The notes under the pieces are model-generated. The model was not told the origin of the DNA and did no database searches. It saw only the letters and a list, made by a program, of their open reading frames with translations. The translations under genes were made by a program, and so were the position numbers. A DNA stretch of 64,000 bases, taken from contig NZ_SDLR01000007.1 of assembly GCF_004522215.1 (NCBI RefSeq), forward strand, positions 124,001 to 188,000, read 5' to 3'. This document shows positions 49,489 through 58,734 of the stretch, in pieces (the stretch's first letter is position 1; the number at the start of each line of letters is the position of its first letter). The stretch is from Ammoniphilus sp. YIM 78166 (GTDB lineage: Bacteria > Bacillota > Bacilli > Aneurinibacillales > RAOX-1).

Positions 49489-50112
49489 ATGAATTCCATT
49501 CAAAATATCTACTGCGTAGGGCGAAACTACGTAATGCACGCTAAGGAGTTAAACAATGAGGTTCCCACTTCTCCGTTTCTGTTTACGAAGCCTACCCATG
49601 CTTTAATCCAAGCTACGGGACAGGAGATCCAACTGCCTAGTAACAGAGGTGAAGTTCACTATGAAGTGGAGTTAGTCATTCACATCGGAAAGCCGTACAA
49701 GTTGGGCCTAAGTGTTGATGAGATTGTAGATAAGATGGCAATCGGAATTGATTTTACACTTAGAGAAGTGCAAGGAGAGTTAAAGAAAAAAGGGTTGCCT
49801 TGGCTGCTAGCCAAAGGATTTCCGAACTCTGCTGTGATCACGCCATTTATTCCTTTCCCTGGGGAGGAAAGCTTAAAAAAGACGAATTTCTCTTTATGGA
49901 AGAATGGGGAGCGCGTTCAAAACGGCAATGTGGAAGACATGATTTTTTCTCTGCAAACTCAAATTGATTTTGTGGCAGAGCATTTTGGTTTAAGTGAGGG
50001 GGATATCATTTATACCGGTACCCCTGCAGGCGTTGGAGCGATTGCTCACGGCGATCACCTATCCCTTCGTTGGGGTGAAGAGACGCTTGGAGAATGCAAA
50101 ATTTCATTGTAG
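49489..50112 (+). CDS. Fumarylacetoacetate hydrolase family protein
   Basis: A 207-residue FAH-fold protein. The metal site is formed by HYEVELVIHIG (near 56-66) and GIDFTLREVQ (near 86), and GDIIYTGTPAGVG lies near 170. Members are hydrolases or decarboxylases of small 2-oxo or acylpyruvate compounds, including oxaloacetate. The substrate cannot be read from the sequence. I prefer ATG 49489, 4-6 bp after AGGAG, over ATG 49483. Probably cotranscribed with the SDR gene. Confidence 0.85.
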   Translation: MNSIQNIYCVGRNYVMHAKELNNEVPTSPFLFTKPTHALIQATGQEIQLPSNRGEVHYEVELVIHIGKPYKLGLSVDEIVDKMAIGIDFTLREVQGELKKKGLPWLLAKGFPNSAVITPFIPFPGEESLKKTNFSLWKNGERVQNGNVEDMIFSLQTQIDFVAEHFGLSEGDIIYTGTPAGVGAIAHGDHLSLRWGEETLGECKISL

Positions 50113-50120
50113 ATAAAACA

Positions 50121-50167
50121 AAAGAGGCTTATCCCTCTGGATGTTAATCCAGGGGTTGAGCCTCTTT
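50121..50167. terminator. Bidirectional terminator at 50.1 kb
   Basis: AAAGAGGCT/AGCCTCTTT, extended inside by a second stem (CCTCTGGAT with ATCCAGGGG), between convergent genes. Confidence 0.85.
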
Positions 50168-50740
50168 CTGTTCTGTTTCCACAGGATAGCCATTGACCAC
50201 CCAATCTAATCTTCCCGTTTCAGGGTGAATAATGAGTCCATGAACTGGGATCCTAGAAGGCAGCAAAGGATGGTTCTGAATCATGCGAACACTGTTGGTC
50301 ACGGCTTCTTTTACATTCTCAAAGCCGGTTAGCCACTTGGTTAAATCCACTCCCGCATGGCTTAAGATGTCGATCCGTTCTTGGGAGATTCCATTAGTTT
50401 TAATCTTTTCTAAAATAGAGGAAGAATGCAGTCCTGTCATCCCACAATCATGATGACCAATCACACAAACTTCTTGGGCGTTCAGTTCGTAGATGGCAAC
50501 CAGGATGCTTCGCATGATGCTGCCAAAAGGATGGGAAACAATCGCCCCGGCATTTTTAATAATCTTTACATCCCCGTTTTTGAAGCCCATTGCATGTGGA
50601 AGCAACTCGATTAATCGCGTATCCATACAGGTCAGGATGACCATCCGGCGATCCGGAAATTTTGTCGTGCGAAATCTTTCATACTCCGCATTCTCTACAA
50701 AGCTATGATTATAATCTAAAATATCCTTCATACTAGTCAT
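50144..50740 (-). CDS. Beta-class carbonic anhydrase
   Basis: A 198-residue enzyme interconverting CO2 and bicarbonate. Zinc ligands are C38 (in TCMDTR, with D40 and R42 as the catalytic pair), H96 and C99 (in GHHDCGM). The start at ATG 50740 follows GAGAGGAAG. The SbtA-type bicarbonate transporter 600 bp further on the same strand is a natural partner. Confidence 0.92.
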   Translation of the reverse strand: MTSMKDILDYNHSFVENAEYERFRTTKFPDRRMVILTCMDTRLIELLPHAMGFKNGDVKIIKNAGAIVSHPFGSIMRSILVAIYELNAQEVCVIGHHDCGMTGLHSSSILEKIKTNGISQERIDILSHAGVDLTKWLTGFENVKEAVTNSVRMIQNHPLLPSRIPVHGLIIHPETGRLDWVVNGYPVETEQKEAQPLD

Positions 50741-50821
50741 ATTTTTGACTTCCTCTCTCCACAATCTTTTATTTATTTTTATGAATGGTAGGATATAAGA
50801 AACGAGTTTGGAGCTGGTACA

Positions 50822-51193
50822 ATGAAAGTTCAGTGGAGCCTTATTTTAGGCTTGTTATTTGCTTTGCTAGTTGCTGTATTCGCTGTGGCTAATGTGGCAC
50901 CGGTTACCGTGCACTATCTATTAGGCTTAGCCGAGATCCCATTAATTATTGTTATCTTGGGCTCAGCCCTCCTAGGAGGACTAGTGGTCGGTTTATTGGG
51001 CATTTTTCGACAATATACATTGCAATGGGAAATCAGTAAACTGAAGAAGGAGATTGCAACTTGGAAGGAAAAGGATAAGACATCTCTAAGTATAACGGAT
51101 ACGGGAGAGAAAATGGAAGAGGGGAATATAGGGGAACAGCACATTGAAAAAAAGTACGTTGAAACGGCTCCGAAACCTAATGGAGAATCATAG
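50822..51193 (+). CDS. LapA-domain membrane protein
   Basis: A 123-residue protein with two membrane helices (about 5-25 and 40-62), then a coiled coil (65-85) and a polar tail. This is the DUF1049/LapA architecture (YrvD in Bacillus), related to lipopolysaccharide assembly proteins but of unknown role in Gram-positives. It is transcribed away from the carbonic anhydrase gene. Confidence 0.8.
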   Translation: MKVQWSLILGLLFALLVAVFAVANVAPVTVHYLLGLAEIPLIIVILGSALLGGLVVGLLGIFRQYTLQWEISKLKKEIATWKEKDKTSLSITDTGEKMEEGNIGEQHIEKKYVETAPKPNGES

Positions 51194-51285
51194 CTGATGT
51201 ATGATGTACTGAAACTGGTGGAGAGTCAAGATGGAGGAATCATAAACTTAAATGGTATGAATAGAGCTGCAGAGCTGCCAATTGA

Positions 51286-51328
51286 TTTCATGCCCTCATC
51301 CCATCCAAGCGATATGAGGGCATGAAAA
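51286..51328. terminator. Hairpin between the LapA and SbtA-type genes
   Basis: TTTCATGCCCTCAT/ATGAGGGCATGAAA, 14 bp, with a 14-base loop. A T-run is weak on both strands, but the position between convergent genes suggests termination. Confidence 0.65.
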
Positions 51329-51334
51329 CGAATA

Positions 51335-52312
51335 TTAAGCAACCATATAGTTGGCCAACCAAAAGTAAAAGGGTATTCCCGCAATCAAGTTAAAAGGAAG
51401 GGTTAATCCAAGAGCGGAACCAATATACAGACCCGAATTCGCCTCGGGTATCGCCTGTTCTACTGCTGCTGGAGCCGCGATGTAAGAGGCGCTGGCCGCT
51501 AAGGTTGCAAGCATCGTAACGCCGCCAACCGACATATCGATAAAGGTTCCAATTAATACCCCAACAATCCCCCCGAATAATGGCAGGAAAAAAGCGAAGG
51601 AAAACGAAATCAGGTTGATGTTCTGGAGTGCCCTGAGCTGCTGCGTAGCAATCATTCCCATATGTAAAAGGAAGATACATAAGAAGCCGTAGAATAAATC
51701 TCCGAATAAAGGTTTGATCTTGGCAATCCCTTCTTGGTGAGCAATTAGACCAATAATCATCCCTCCTAATAAAAGGAAAATACTTTTCCCAAAAAATGCT
51801 TCTTTAAATACATGGTTTAAGCTTCCTTGATGCTTTTTTTCGGAAGAAAGCACGCGATTGAGAACAATAGCTGTCACAATGGCAGGTCCTTCCATAATGA
51901 CTAGGATGGCGGCAATATAGCTTTCGTAATGAATATTGAGCTTGTCTAGGAAACCTAATGCCGCAACAAAGGTCACTGCGCTTACCGAACCATAGTGAGC
52001 GGCGATAGCCGTGGAATCATCAAGTGAGAAGCGATAAACATAACGCAGTAGCAGAAAGGTTACAGCTAGCATTAGAAAACTCAGGGTCAGCGCGGCAATA
52101 ACGGCAGGAAGCATCGATAAGAAGGGAACATGTTTTAACTCTACCCCTCCTTTAATCCCGATGGTAAATAGGATTATCATGGTATACCCTGTATAAAAGG
52201 CAGATGGAACTTTCAAGTCGGAATTGACCAGTACGGCAATGATTCCGAGAATAAAGAAAAGAATCATCGGTGATAAAAGATTTGCATATGCAATATCAAT
52301 AACTTGTTGCAC
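51335..52312 (-). CDS. SbtA-type sodium-dependent bicarbonate transporter
   Basis: A 325-residue protein with about ten membrane helices, of the SbtA (DUF897) family. HYGSVSAVTFVAA near 105 and the pseudo-repeat ASASYIAAPAAV near 277 match the family's two substrate-site regions. In cyanobacteria SbtA takes up bicarbonate with sodium. No SbtB-like regulator is next to it. The 140 bp after the LapA gene hold only the hairpin. Confidence 0.85.
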   Translation of the reverse strand: MQQVIDIAYANLLSPMILFFILGIIAVLVNSDLKVPSAFYTGYTMIILFTIGIKGGVELKHVPFLSMLPAVIAALTLSFLMLAVTFLLLRYVYRFSLDDSTAIAAHYGSVSAVTFVAALGFLDKLNIHYESYIAAILVIMEGPAIVTAIVLNRVLSSEKKHQGSLNHVFKEAFFGKSIFLLLGGMIIGLIAHQEGIAKIKPLFGDLFYGFLCIFLLHMGMIATQQLRALQNINLISFSFAFFLPLFGGIVGVLIGTFIDMSVGGVTMLATLAASASYIAAPAAVEQAIPEANSGLYIGSALGLTLPFNLIAGIPFYFWLANYMVA

Positions 52313-52384
52313 GAAAGGCCTCCCTGTTTGGAATGAAGTAGAAATATGTCTAGATATATCTTATTATGACCCATTCAGGAAAAG

Positions 52385-52415
52385 AAAAAAGCTGGACAGT
52401 AAAGTCCAGCTTTTT
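52385..52415 (-). terminator. Terminator of the acetate-type symporter operon
   Basis: AAAAAGCTGGAC/GTCCAGCTTTTT with a 6-base loop. Confidence 0.88.
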
Positions 52416-52419
52416 AGCA

Positions 52420-54237
52420 TTATGATACTTTTGCGTCAGCCTCTTGCATTTGGTTTCTAACGCGCTCAGATAGGTCATCGGAACCATGGATACGTGCCCA
52501 GATGCTATTAACATATACAGGTTGTTCGTTTTTATCAAGAATACTAACAAGGTAGATGGTCAAGAAGCTTAAAGGAATAATGAAAATGGAAGGGAAAGCC
52601 ATTGCACCCAGGGTCGCACCGAAGCTTCCAGGAGCAAATACGCCAGTCTCCTTTAGAATATTCATGAGGATAAAGGCCATGCTTCCAAAACCACCCACGA
52701 ACATACCAGCGATAGCCGCATTTCGAGTCGTCTTCTTCCACCAGATGGACATGATCAGCATCGGAACGAAAGCTCCTCCGGATACCGCGAAAGCCCATGT
52801 AACCATCATCGCAATTAAGGATGGGTAAGCTTTATCCAAGCCTAGAGCAGGAATAGCGAAGCCAACAAGTAGGGAAACCAGCCCCATAGCAACAACGGCA
52901 ACTTTACCTACCAATACTTTTTTCCAGTCCGGAGCGTTAGGGTTCACGTATTTTTCATAGATATCATGGCCCCAAGAAGCTGCAGAAGCGATCAGCAATC
53001 CGCCAACAGTAGAGAACATCGCGGCAAAAGCACCAGCAGCTACCCAGCCAAGCCCAAATTCACCGAATAATAGTTTACCTAGAATAGGCATGATCTGATC
53101 TGATTTAGTAAGCAAGCCGTCAACGGTTAGAGCTTGTATGCTTGGATCCTCTGCAACTCGTTGAGAGATGATGGATCTTCCACCCCAACCGACAACAGAA
53201 CTCATGACATAGAAGAAGGAGATAAATCCTAGTACCCAAAGCGTAGTCAAACGAGCCACTTTACCAGATGGGTTCGTGTAATAACGGTTCATGATGTGGG
53301 GAAGTCCCATCGTCCCAAGAACAAGGGCTAATACCATGGAGAATTGATTCAACCAGTCATAGCGGTGTCCAGGCTCTTGGAATGTCATTTCACGGTCAGG
53401 ATGAAGTTTGTTGGTTTGTGGTAGTACGATAGCAACAGTTGCGGAAGGATCACCCGCTTGAACTTTTTCTTCCACTTTAGCAAAAGCTTCAGGACTCATG
53501 GTTGCCTTTGCTTTATCATAAGCACGTTTTCCTTCTTCGCCAGCCATCAGTTTTTCGACTGTCATAGAAGTAGGGTTGGTCAATACGCTTCTTTCTTGAG
53601 CATAGTTTCCGACACCATTCACTAGAACAAGGATAAAGACAAGGAACATAGCGGTAAACAATACCCAGAACTGGATCATCTGGTTCCATGTTGTACCTTT
53701 CATACCACCGACAGCTACATAGAAGATCATGACGGCTACTACGGCAAGAACCCCGGTTTGGTATGGAGTTAATCCGAAGAATCCTAATCCTACTAGTACG
53801 TTCCATGTGTTACCGGCACCAACCATTTGCGGAGCAAGATAAAAGATACAGATTAATTGCACTAAGATTACGCCGATGATTCGTGCCACATGGCTTTTAC
53901 CGAAACGGGCAAATAGGAAGTCAGGAATCGTGTATTCTCCAAACTTACGCAGTGGACTAGCGATGAATAGTACAACAGGTACGAAAGCGGCTCCAAAACC
54001 AATCGCATACCACATTCCGTCTACGCCAGAAGCATAAACTGCTGCTGCAACCCCTAAGAAGGAAGCGGCGGAGAAATAGTCTCCACAAATGGCGGTAGAG
54101 TTGGTTAGCATACCGACTTTACGGCCAGCTAAATAAAAGTTTGCGGTATTGGAATTGAACTTTCTAGTGTAGATGGAAATACCAATGGTGACTGCTACGA
54201 GCATAAACACCATGAATACAGCTGTAGTATTTAACAT
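52420..54237 (-). CDS. Sodium:solute symporter, acetate permease (ActP/YwcA) type
   Basis: A 605-residue SSS-family protein with about 13 membrane helices. LAGRKVGMLTNSTAICGDYFSAASFLG (split over residues 38-64) and GMKGTTWNQMIQFWVLF near 183 are typical of ActP-like carriers. A hydrophilic insert of about 65 residues lies near 225-290 between helices, rich in Lys/Glu. It is paired with a DUF485 gene, as actP-yjcH and ywcA-ywcB are. Acetate or a similar short acid is the likely substrate. Confidence 0.88.
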   Translation of the reverse strand: MLNTTAVFMVFMLVAVTIGISIYTRKFNSNTANFYLAGRKVGMLTNSTAICGDYFSAASFLGVAAAVYASGVDGMWYAIGFGAAFVPVVLFIASPLRKFGEYTIPDFLFARFGKSHVARIIGVILVQLICIFYLAPQMVGAGNTWNVLVGLGFFGLTPYQTGVLAVVAVMIFYVAVGGMKGTTWNQMIQFWVLFTAMFLVFILVLVNGVGNYAQERSVLTNPTSMTVEKLMAGEEGKRAYDKAKATMSPEAFAKVEEKVQAGDPSATVAIVLPQTNKLHPDREMTFQEPGHRYDWLNQFSMVLALVLGTMGLPHIMNRYYTNPSGKVARLTTLWVLGFISFFYVMSSVVGWGGRSIISQRVAEDPSIQALTVDGLLTKSDQIMPILGKLLFGEFGLGWVAAGAFAAMFSTVGGLLIASAASWGHDIYEKYVNPNAPDWKKVLVGKVAVVAMGLVSLLVGFAIPALGLDKAYPSLIAMMVTWAFAVSGGAFVPMLIMSIWWKKTTRNAAIAGMFVGGFGSMAFILMNILKETGVFAPGSFGATLGAMAFPSIFIIPLSFLTIYLVSILDKNEQPVYVNSIWARIHGSDDLSERVRNQMQEADAKVS

Positions 54238-54267
54238 ATAAAACCCCCGTCTCCCTAAGGCTTATTT

Positions 54268-54621
54268 TTATTTTAGATTTTTAAGTTCATCTTCAAGGAT
54301 GTTGGCTTTCTTTACAAATACATAGGCTAGGATCCAATAGAAGATATGAAATAAGAGCAAGGTGTTCCAGAAGTTGAGTGAAAGGCCCATGAAGATTGGT
54401 TTTGCGTACCACCATTCGGATGTGATGCTGAGTGTGGGAACAAGCAAGGTGATTAGGAAGAAGTAAAACCCGAATGTAAAGCTTAGTTTTTTCTGCTTTT
54501 GAAACGATTTCTCGACAAGTGCCATCTCTTGTGCTGTCACGAATGTTGTCGTCAATGAAGGATCCTGTCCCCCTGCATGGACTTGCTTGACTACATTTTT
54601 ATTCACTTGTGCAGTCGCCAT
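54268..54621 (-). CDS. DUF485 membrane protein, partner of the symporter
   Basis: A 117-residue protein with two membrane helices (about 55-75 and 85-108) after a polar start. The QKQKKLSFTFGFYFFL segment is typical of DUF485 (YjcH/YwcB). It lies 30 bp before the symporter gene. AGGGAGG precedes ATG. Confidence 0.88.
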   Translation of the reverse strand: MATAQVNKNVVKQVHAGGQDPSLTTTFVTAQEMALVEKSFQKQKKLSFTFGFYFFLITLLVPTLSITSEWWYAKPIFMGLSLNFWNTLLLFHIFYWILAYVFVKKANILEDELKNLK

Positions 54622-54655
54622 AATGCAACCTCCCTTAGATTTCCTCCACTTACTA

Positions 54656-54702
54656 TGTAAGCGCTTAAGTCGAGTATATTTGCAAAGTAGTTATTTTTGC
54701 AA
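54656..54702 (-). promoter_or_regulatory. Symporter operon promoter with cre-like CcpA site
   Basis: On the minus strand TTGCAA (54702-54697) and TATACT (54678-54673) are spaced 18 bp. TGTAAGCGCTTAAG at 54656-54669 matches 12 of 14 bases of the CcpA operator and overlaps the expected start, which fits carbon catabolite repression. Confidence 0.6.
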
Positions 54703-54838
54703 CAAGTCTGCGTATTATGTCGTTAATAATGTGTAAACGGTATGAAAAACAGTTTTTTTAACATTGAATAGGACCGAAATAAAAGTATTTAATCTATAAA
54801 CAAAAAAGGAAGGATTTAAAATTGTAGGTAATTTTTTC

Positions 54839-54868
54839 TTTACAATACTACGAATATGGTGCTAAAAT
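54839..54868 (+). promoter_or_regulatory. Possible promoter of the oligopeptide transporter operon
   Basis: TTTACA (54839-54844) and TAAAAT (54863-54868) with an 18-bp spacer. The rest of the 54.70-54.99 kb gap is AT-rich without a gene. An inverted pair ATTGTA...TACAAT (54821-54846) could be an operator. Confidence 0.4.
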
Positions 54869-54988
54869 CACAATTGTAATTCGAAAATATTCAGTATTAT
54901 AGGAAATAGATACGATTTCGTGCAGTAACACTTTAATACAAGTGAGTGTTCTTATGAAACTTGCAGAATGTTTGGAAGAGGTGTGCAT

Positions 54989-55957
54989 GTGTCAGAAAAA
55001 TTATTAGAAATCTCAGGATTACGCACCCACTTTTTTACCGATCATGGCGAAGTGCCGGCAGTAGATGGTGTAGATATTTACATAAAAAAAGGTGAAGTGC
55101 TTGGTGTCGTGGGTGAATCCGGATGTGGGAAGAGTGTTACATCCTTATCTGTAATGCGTCTGGTTCCGAACCCTCCAGGAAAGATCGTTGGCGGATCAAT
55201 GGTATTTAAAGGGGAGGATCTAGTACAAGTTACGGAAAAACGCATGAGGAAGATAAGAGGAAACGAGATTGCAATGATCTTCCAAGAGCCGATGACCTCC
55301 CTGAACCCCGTCTATTCCATAGGTGACCAGATTGGGGAGACGGTTCGTCTTCATCGGAATCTTAGTAAAAAAGAGGCGAAGCAGCATGCCGTCGAGATGC
55401 TTCGTAAGGTTGGGATTCCACGTCCGGAGCAAATTGTAAACGAATACCCGCATCAGTTGTCTGGTGGGATGAGGCAACGGGTCATGATTGCCATGGCGAT
55501 GTCTTGTGATCCTGAGTTACTGATTGCAGATGAGCCGACGACGGCATTGGATGTAACGATTCAAGCACAGATCCTAGATTTAATGAGGAAGTTAAATAAG
55601 GAAAGCGGAGCAGCCATCATGATGATCACTCACGACCTGGGTGTCGTAGCTGAAATGTGTGATCGAGTGGTCGTTATGTATGCGGGCAAAGTAGTGGAAG
55701 AAGGAGATGTAAAAACGATCTTTAAGAACCCCAAGCATCCTTATACCAAAGGATTAATCCAATCTGTTCCACGAATGGATGATGATAAAGATCGATTATA
55801 TTCAATCCCTGGGAACGTTCCTACGCCAGGCTCGATGCCCAAAGGATGCCGATTCGCTCCTCGTTGTGAATATGTGGTCAGCAAGTGCAGCGAAGAAATG
55901 CCTGACCTTATCGAGCTAGAGTTCGGACACAAGAGCCGATGCTGGCTGCAACAATAA
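54989..55957 (+). CDS. Oligopeptide ABC transporter ATPase, OppD/DppD type
   Basis: A 322-residue ATPase with Walker A GESGCGKS near residue 43, signature LSGGMRQRV near 157 and Walker B LLIADEPTTALD near 175. The C-terminal oligopeptide-transporter domain has CRFAPRC near 285. It powers peptide uptake from the cytosolic side. I chose GTG 54989 with GAGGTG 6 bp upstream; an ATG at 54968 has no ribosome site. Confidence 0.9.
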   Translation: MSEKLLEISGLRTHFFTDHGEVPAVDGVDIYIKKGEVLGVVGESGCGKSVTSLSVMRLVPNPPGKIVGGSMVFKGEDLVQVTEKRMRKIRGNEIAMIFQEPMTSLNPVYSIGDQIGETVRLHRNLSKKEAKQHAVEMLRKVGIPRPEQIVNEYPHQLSGGMRQRVMIAMAMSCDPELLIADEPTTALDVTIQAQILDLMRKLNKESGAAIMMITHDLGVVAEMCDRVVVMYAGKVVEEGDVKTIFKNPKHPYTKGLIQSVPRMDDDKDRLYSIPGNVPTPGSMPKGCRFAPRCEYVVSKCSEEMPDLIELEFGHKSRCWLQQ

Positions 55958-55976
55958 GGAAGGAGGAGAAGCTAAC

Positions 55977-56945
55977 GTGGCACAAGAATTACTCGAAGTT
56001 AAAAATCTTAAGAAGTACTTTCCTATTAAAGGTGGAATTTTAGGCAAGGAAATTGGCCAAGTAAAGGCCGTAGATGACGTGTCGTTTACGGTGCGTAAAG
56101 GCGAGACACTCGGATTGGTGGGTGAAAGCGGTTGCGGGAAGTCGACTACAGGCCGTTCGATCCTCCGTCTGATTGAACCTACCGCTGGTCAAGTGCTGTT
56201 TGATGGCAAGGATGTAACAGCTATGTCCAAGGAAGAACTTCGACGGATGCGAAGAGATATGCAGATTGTCTTTCAAGATCCTTTTGCCTCTTTGAATCCT
56301 CGACACACCGTTGAGAAAATCTTGGAAGAGCCCCTTATTGTCCATGGCATGGGGAATGCTCAAGAAAGAAAGAAAAGAGTCGCACATCTCCTTGAAGTAG
56401 TCGGCCTAAGTGCCTATCACGCGAAGCGTTACCCTCACCAATTCTCCGGGGGCCAACGCCAGCGAATTGGTATCGCCAGGGCATTAGCTGTGAATCCGAA
56501 GCTTATTGTGGCGGATGAGCCTGTATCGGCACTAGACGTTTCGATTCAGTCCCAAGTGCTGAACCTGCTTCAGGATTTACAGAAGGAATTCGATCTTACC
56601 TATATCTTCATCGCTCATGATCTGAGTGTAGTAAAGCATATTTGCGATCGAGTGGGAGTCATGTATCTGGGGAGAGTCGTCGAGCTGGCAGAGAAAAATC
56701 AACTGTACGCGAGCCCCAAGCATCCATACACTCAAGCCCTGCTTTCTGCGGTTCCACTTCCGGATCCAGAAGCGAAGATAGAGAGAATTATTCTGCAAGG
56801 CGATGTTCCAAGCCCAGCTAATGCGCCGAAGGGATGCGCATTCCACACCCGTTGCAGTGCGGTAATGGACATCTGCAAGACGGAACGGCCTCCATTTAGG
56901 GATGGCGGTCAAGGACATTTTGTTTCGTGTCATCTTTATAACTAG
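55977..56945 (+). CDS. Oligopeptide ABC transporter ATPase, OppF/DppF type
   Basis: A 322-residue partner ATPase. GLVGESGCGKSTTGRS near 44, FSGGQRQRIGIARAL near 152 and LIVADEPVSALD near 173 are intact; the C-terminal part has CAFHTRC near 285. It starts with GTG after AAGGAGGAG, 19 bp behind the first ATPase gene. A hairpin AGTTTTC/GAAAACT at its end (56944-56966) may limit expression into the next gene or stabilise its mRNA. Confidence 0.9.
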   Translation: MAQELLEVKNLKKYFPIKGGILGKEIGQVKAVDDVSFTVRKGETLGLVGESGCGKSTTGRSILRLIEPTAGQVLFDGKDVTAMSKEELRRMRRDMQIVFQDPFASLNPRHTVEKILEEPLIVHGMGNAQERKKRVAHLLEVVGLSAYHAKRYPHQFSGGQRQRIGIARALAVNPKLIVADEPVSALDVSIQSQVLNLLQDLQKEFDLTYIFIAHDLSVVKHICDRVGVMYLGRVVELAEKNQLYASPKHPYTQALLSAVPLPDPEAKIERIILQGDVPSPANAPKGCAFHTRCSAVMDICKTERPPFRDGGQGHFVSCHLYN

Positions 56946-57018
56946 TTTTCTTCATTTCTGAAAACTGGTTATAGATAACATATTTTAATATTTTTAAATT
57001 CATTAAGGGGGTAAAAGT

Positions 57019-58653
57019 ATGAAGAAAAAATGGATGTTTTCTGCTCTTTCCATGCTGTTGGCTGCATCCTTAGGCTTAGCCGGATGTGGAAGCGGAAGTC
57101 AAACTCAAGAAGCTTCCAAGCCACAAGAAAGTGCACAACCAGGAGCTGAGCCTGCGAAGCCAGCACAAGACACGTTAATCGTAGGTCGCGGTGGAGATTC
57201 GGCTGCCCTTGACCCGGCGATTGTAACAGATGGAGAATCCATCAAGATTACGCAACAAGTTTTCGACACGCTGCTAGATTATAAGCCAGGTACGACGGAT
57301 GTTGAGCCATCCTTAGCTGAGTCCCATGAGATGTCTGCTGATGGGTTAACGTACACCTTCAAGCTTCGTCAAGGTGTAAAGTTCCACGATGGAACAGACT
57401 TTAACGCTGAGGCTGTTGTGTATAACTTCAATCGCTGGTTGGCTGGAGATAAGAGCCAATTCTACTATTTCGTAAGTGCCTTTGGTACACCAGAAGACCG
57501 TGTGATTAAAGAAGTAAAAGCCCTTGATGGGTACACTGTCCAGTTTACTTTGAATAAGACCCAAGCCCCTTTCTTGCGTAACTTGGCAATGCCTGCTTTC
57601 AGTATTGCTAGCCCTAAGGCATTAGAAGAAAAGGGTGACAACTTCCAAAAAGAACCCGTAGGAACGGGAGCGTTCATCTTTAAAGAGTGGAAGCCAAACG
57701 ATTCAATCACGCTAGAAAAGAATCCTAACTATTGGAAGCAAGGTTATCCTAAGGTGGGCAAGGTCATTGTACGCAGTATTCCTGAAAACTCTGCACGTTT
57801 TACCGCTCTTCAAGCGGGCGAACTTGACCTTATTGAAGGCGTAAACCCAGACGATTTGGCTGCATTGGAAGCCAATAAAGATCTTCAAAAGTTTGTCCGT
57901 CCTGCGTTCAACGTTGGATACCTAGGCTTTAACACGAAGAAGCCTCCTTTTGACAATCCTAAGGTTCGTCAAGCATTGAGCCATGCTGTAAATAAGGAAG
58001 CTCTGATCAAGGCTTTCTATGCAGGTCTTGCTGAACCGGCAAAGAACCCAATGCCTCCATCCTTATTCGGATATAATGATGCCATTCAAGATTACCCTTA
58101 TGATCTAGAAAAGGCAAAAGCGCTTCTGGCTGAAGCTGGATATCCGAATGGAATTCAAGAAGAATTAGTATTCTATGCCATGCCTGTAGCACGTCCATAC
58201 ATGCCAGATGGCAAGAAAGTAGCTGAAGCACTACAAGCGGAGTTCAACAAGATTGGCGTAAAAACAAAGATCGAGTCTCCTGAGTGGGCTGTATACTTAG
58301 ACGACGCGAAAAAAGGCGAGAAAGACCATATCTTCATGCTTGGATGGACAGGAGATAATGGAGACGCTGATAACTTCCTTTACACGCTTCTCGCAAAACA
58401 GACCATTGGAAGCAATAACTACTCCCAATGGGCGCATGACGAGTATTCCGATTTAGTTGCTAAAGCACAAGGTGAATTAGATGAAGCAAAGCGTGTAGAA
58501 CTGTATAAGAAGGCTCAAGAAATCTTCAAGCAAGAAGCTCCTTGGGTTCCTCTCGTTCACTCTACGCCATTATTGGCTGGTGGAGCTAACGTGAAAGGAT
58601 ACATTCCTTCTCCAACGGGTTCTGAGTCTTACGAAGCTGTCTACTTCGAGTAA
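57019..58653 (+). CDS. Oligopeptide-binding lipoprotein, SBP family 5
   Basis: A 544-residue extracellular lipoprotein. The signal peptide ends in LAGCGSG, with C23 as the lipidated residue, and a Pro/Ala/Gln-rich linker follows. The family motif GVKFHDGTDFNAEAVVYN lies near residue 114. Length and architecture match DppE/OppA. It delivers peptides to the two permeases encoded after it. Confidence 0.92.
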   Translation: MKKKWMFSALSMLLAASLGLAGCGSGSQTQEASKPQESAQPGAEPAKPAQDTLIVGRGGDSAALDPAIVTDGESIKITQQVFDTLLDYKPGTTDVEPSLAESHEMSADGLTYTFKLRQGVKFHDGTDFNAEAVVYNFNRWLAGDKSQFYYFVSAFGTPEDRVIKEVKALDGYTVQFTLNKTQAPFLRNLAMPAFSIASPKALEEKGDNFQKEPVGTGAFIFKEWKPNDSITLEKNPNYWKQGYPKVGKVIVRSIPENSARFTALQAGELDLIEGVNPDDLAALEANKDLQKFVRPAFNVGYLGFNTKKPPFDNPKVRQALSHAVNKEALIKAFYAGLAEPAKNPMPPSLFGYNDAIQDYPYDLEKAKALLAEAGYPNGIQEELVFYAMPVARPYMPDGKKVAEALQAEFNKIGVKTKIESPEWAVYLDDAKKGEKDHIFMLGWTGDNGDADNFLYTLLAKQTIGSNNYSQWAHDEYSDLVAKAQGELDEAKRVELYKKAQEIFKQEAPWVPLVHSTPLLAGGANVKGYIPSPTGSESYEAVYFE

Positions 58654-58660
58654 TCATCGG

Positions 58661-58703
58661 TAAGAGGGTAGTAGGGATCTACCTACTCCCTCTTTTTTTT
58701 TTT
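58661..58703 (+). terminator. Terminator after the binding protein gene
   Basis: AAGAGGGTAGTAGG with CCTACTCCCTCTT (one bulged base) followed by a run of ten T residues. Part of the transcription may pass it, because the permease genes follow. Confidence 0.88.
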
Positions 58704-58734
58704 GCTGAAGCTAGCAAGACTACAGTCGTCCTAA

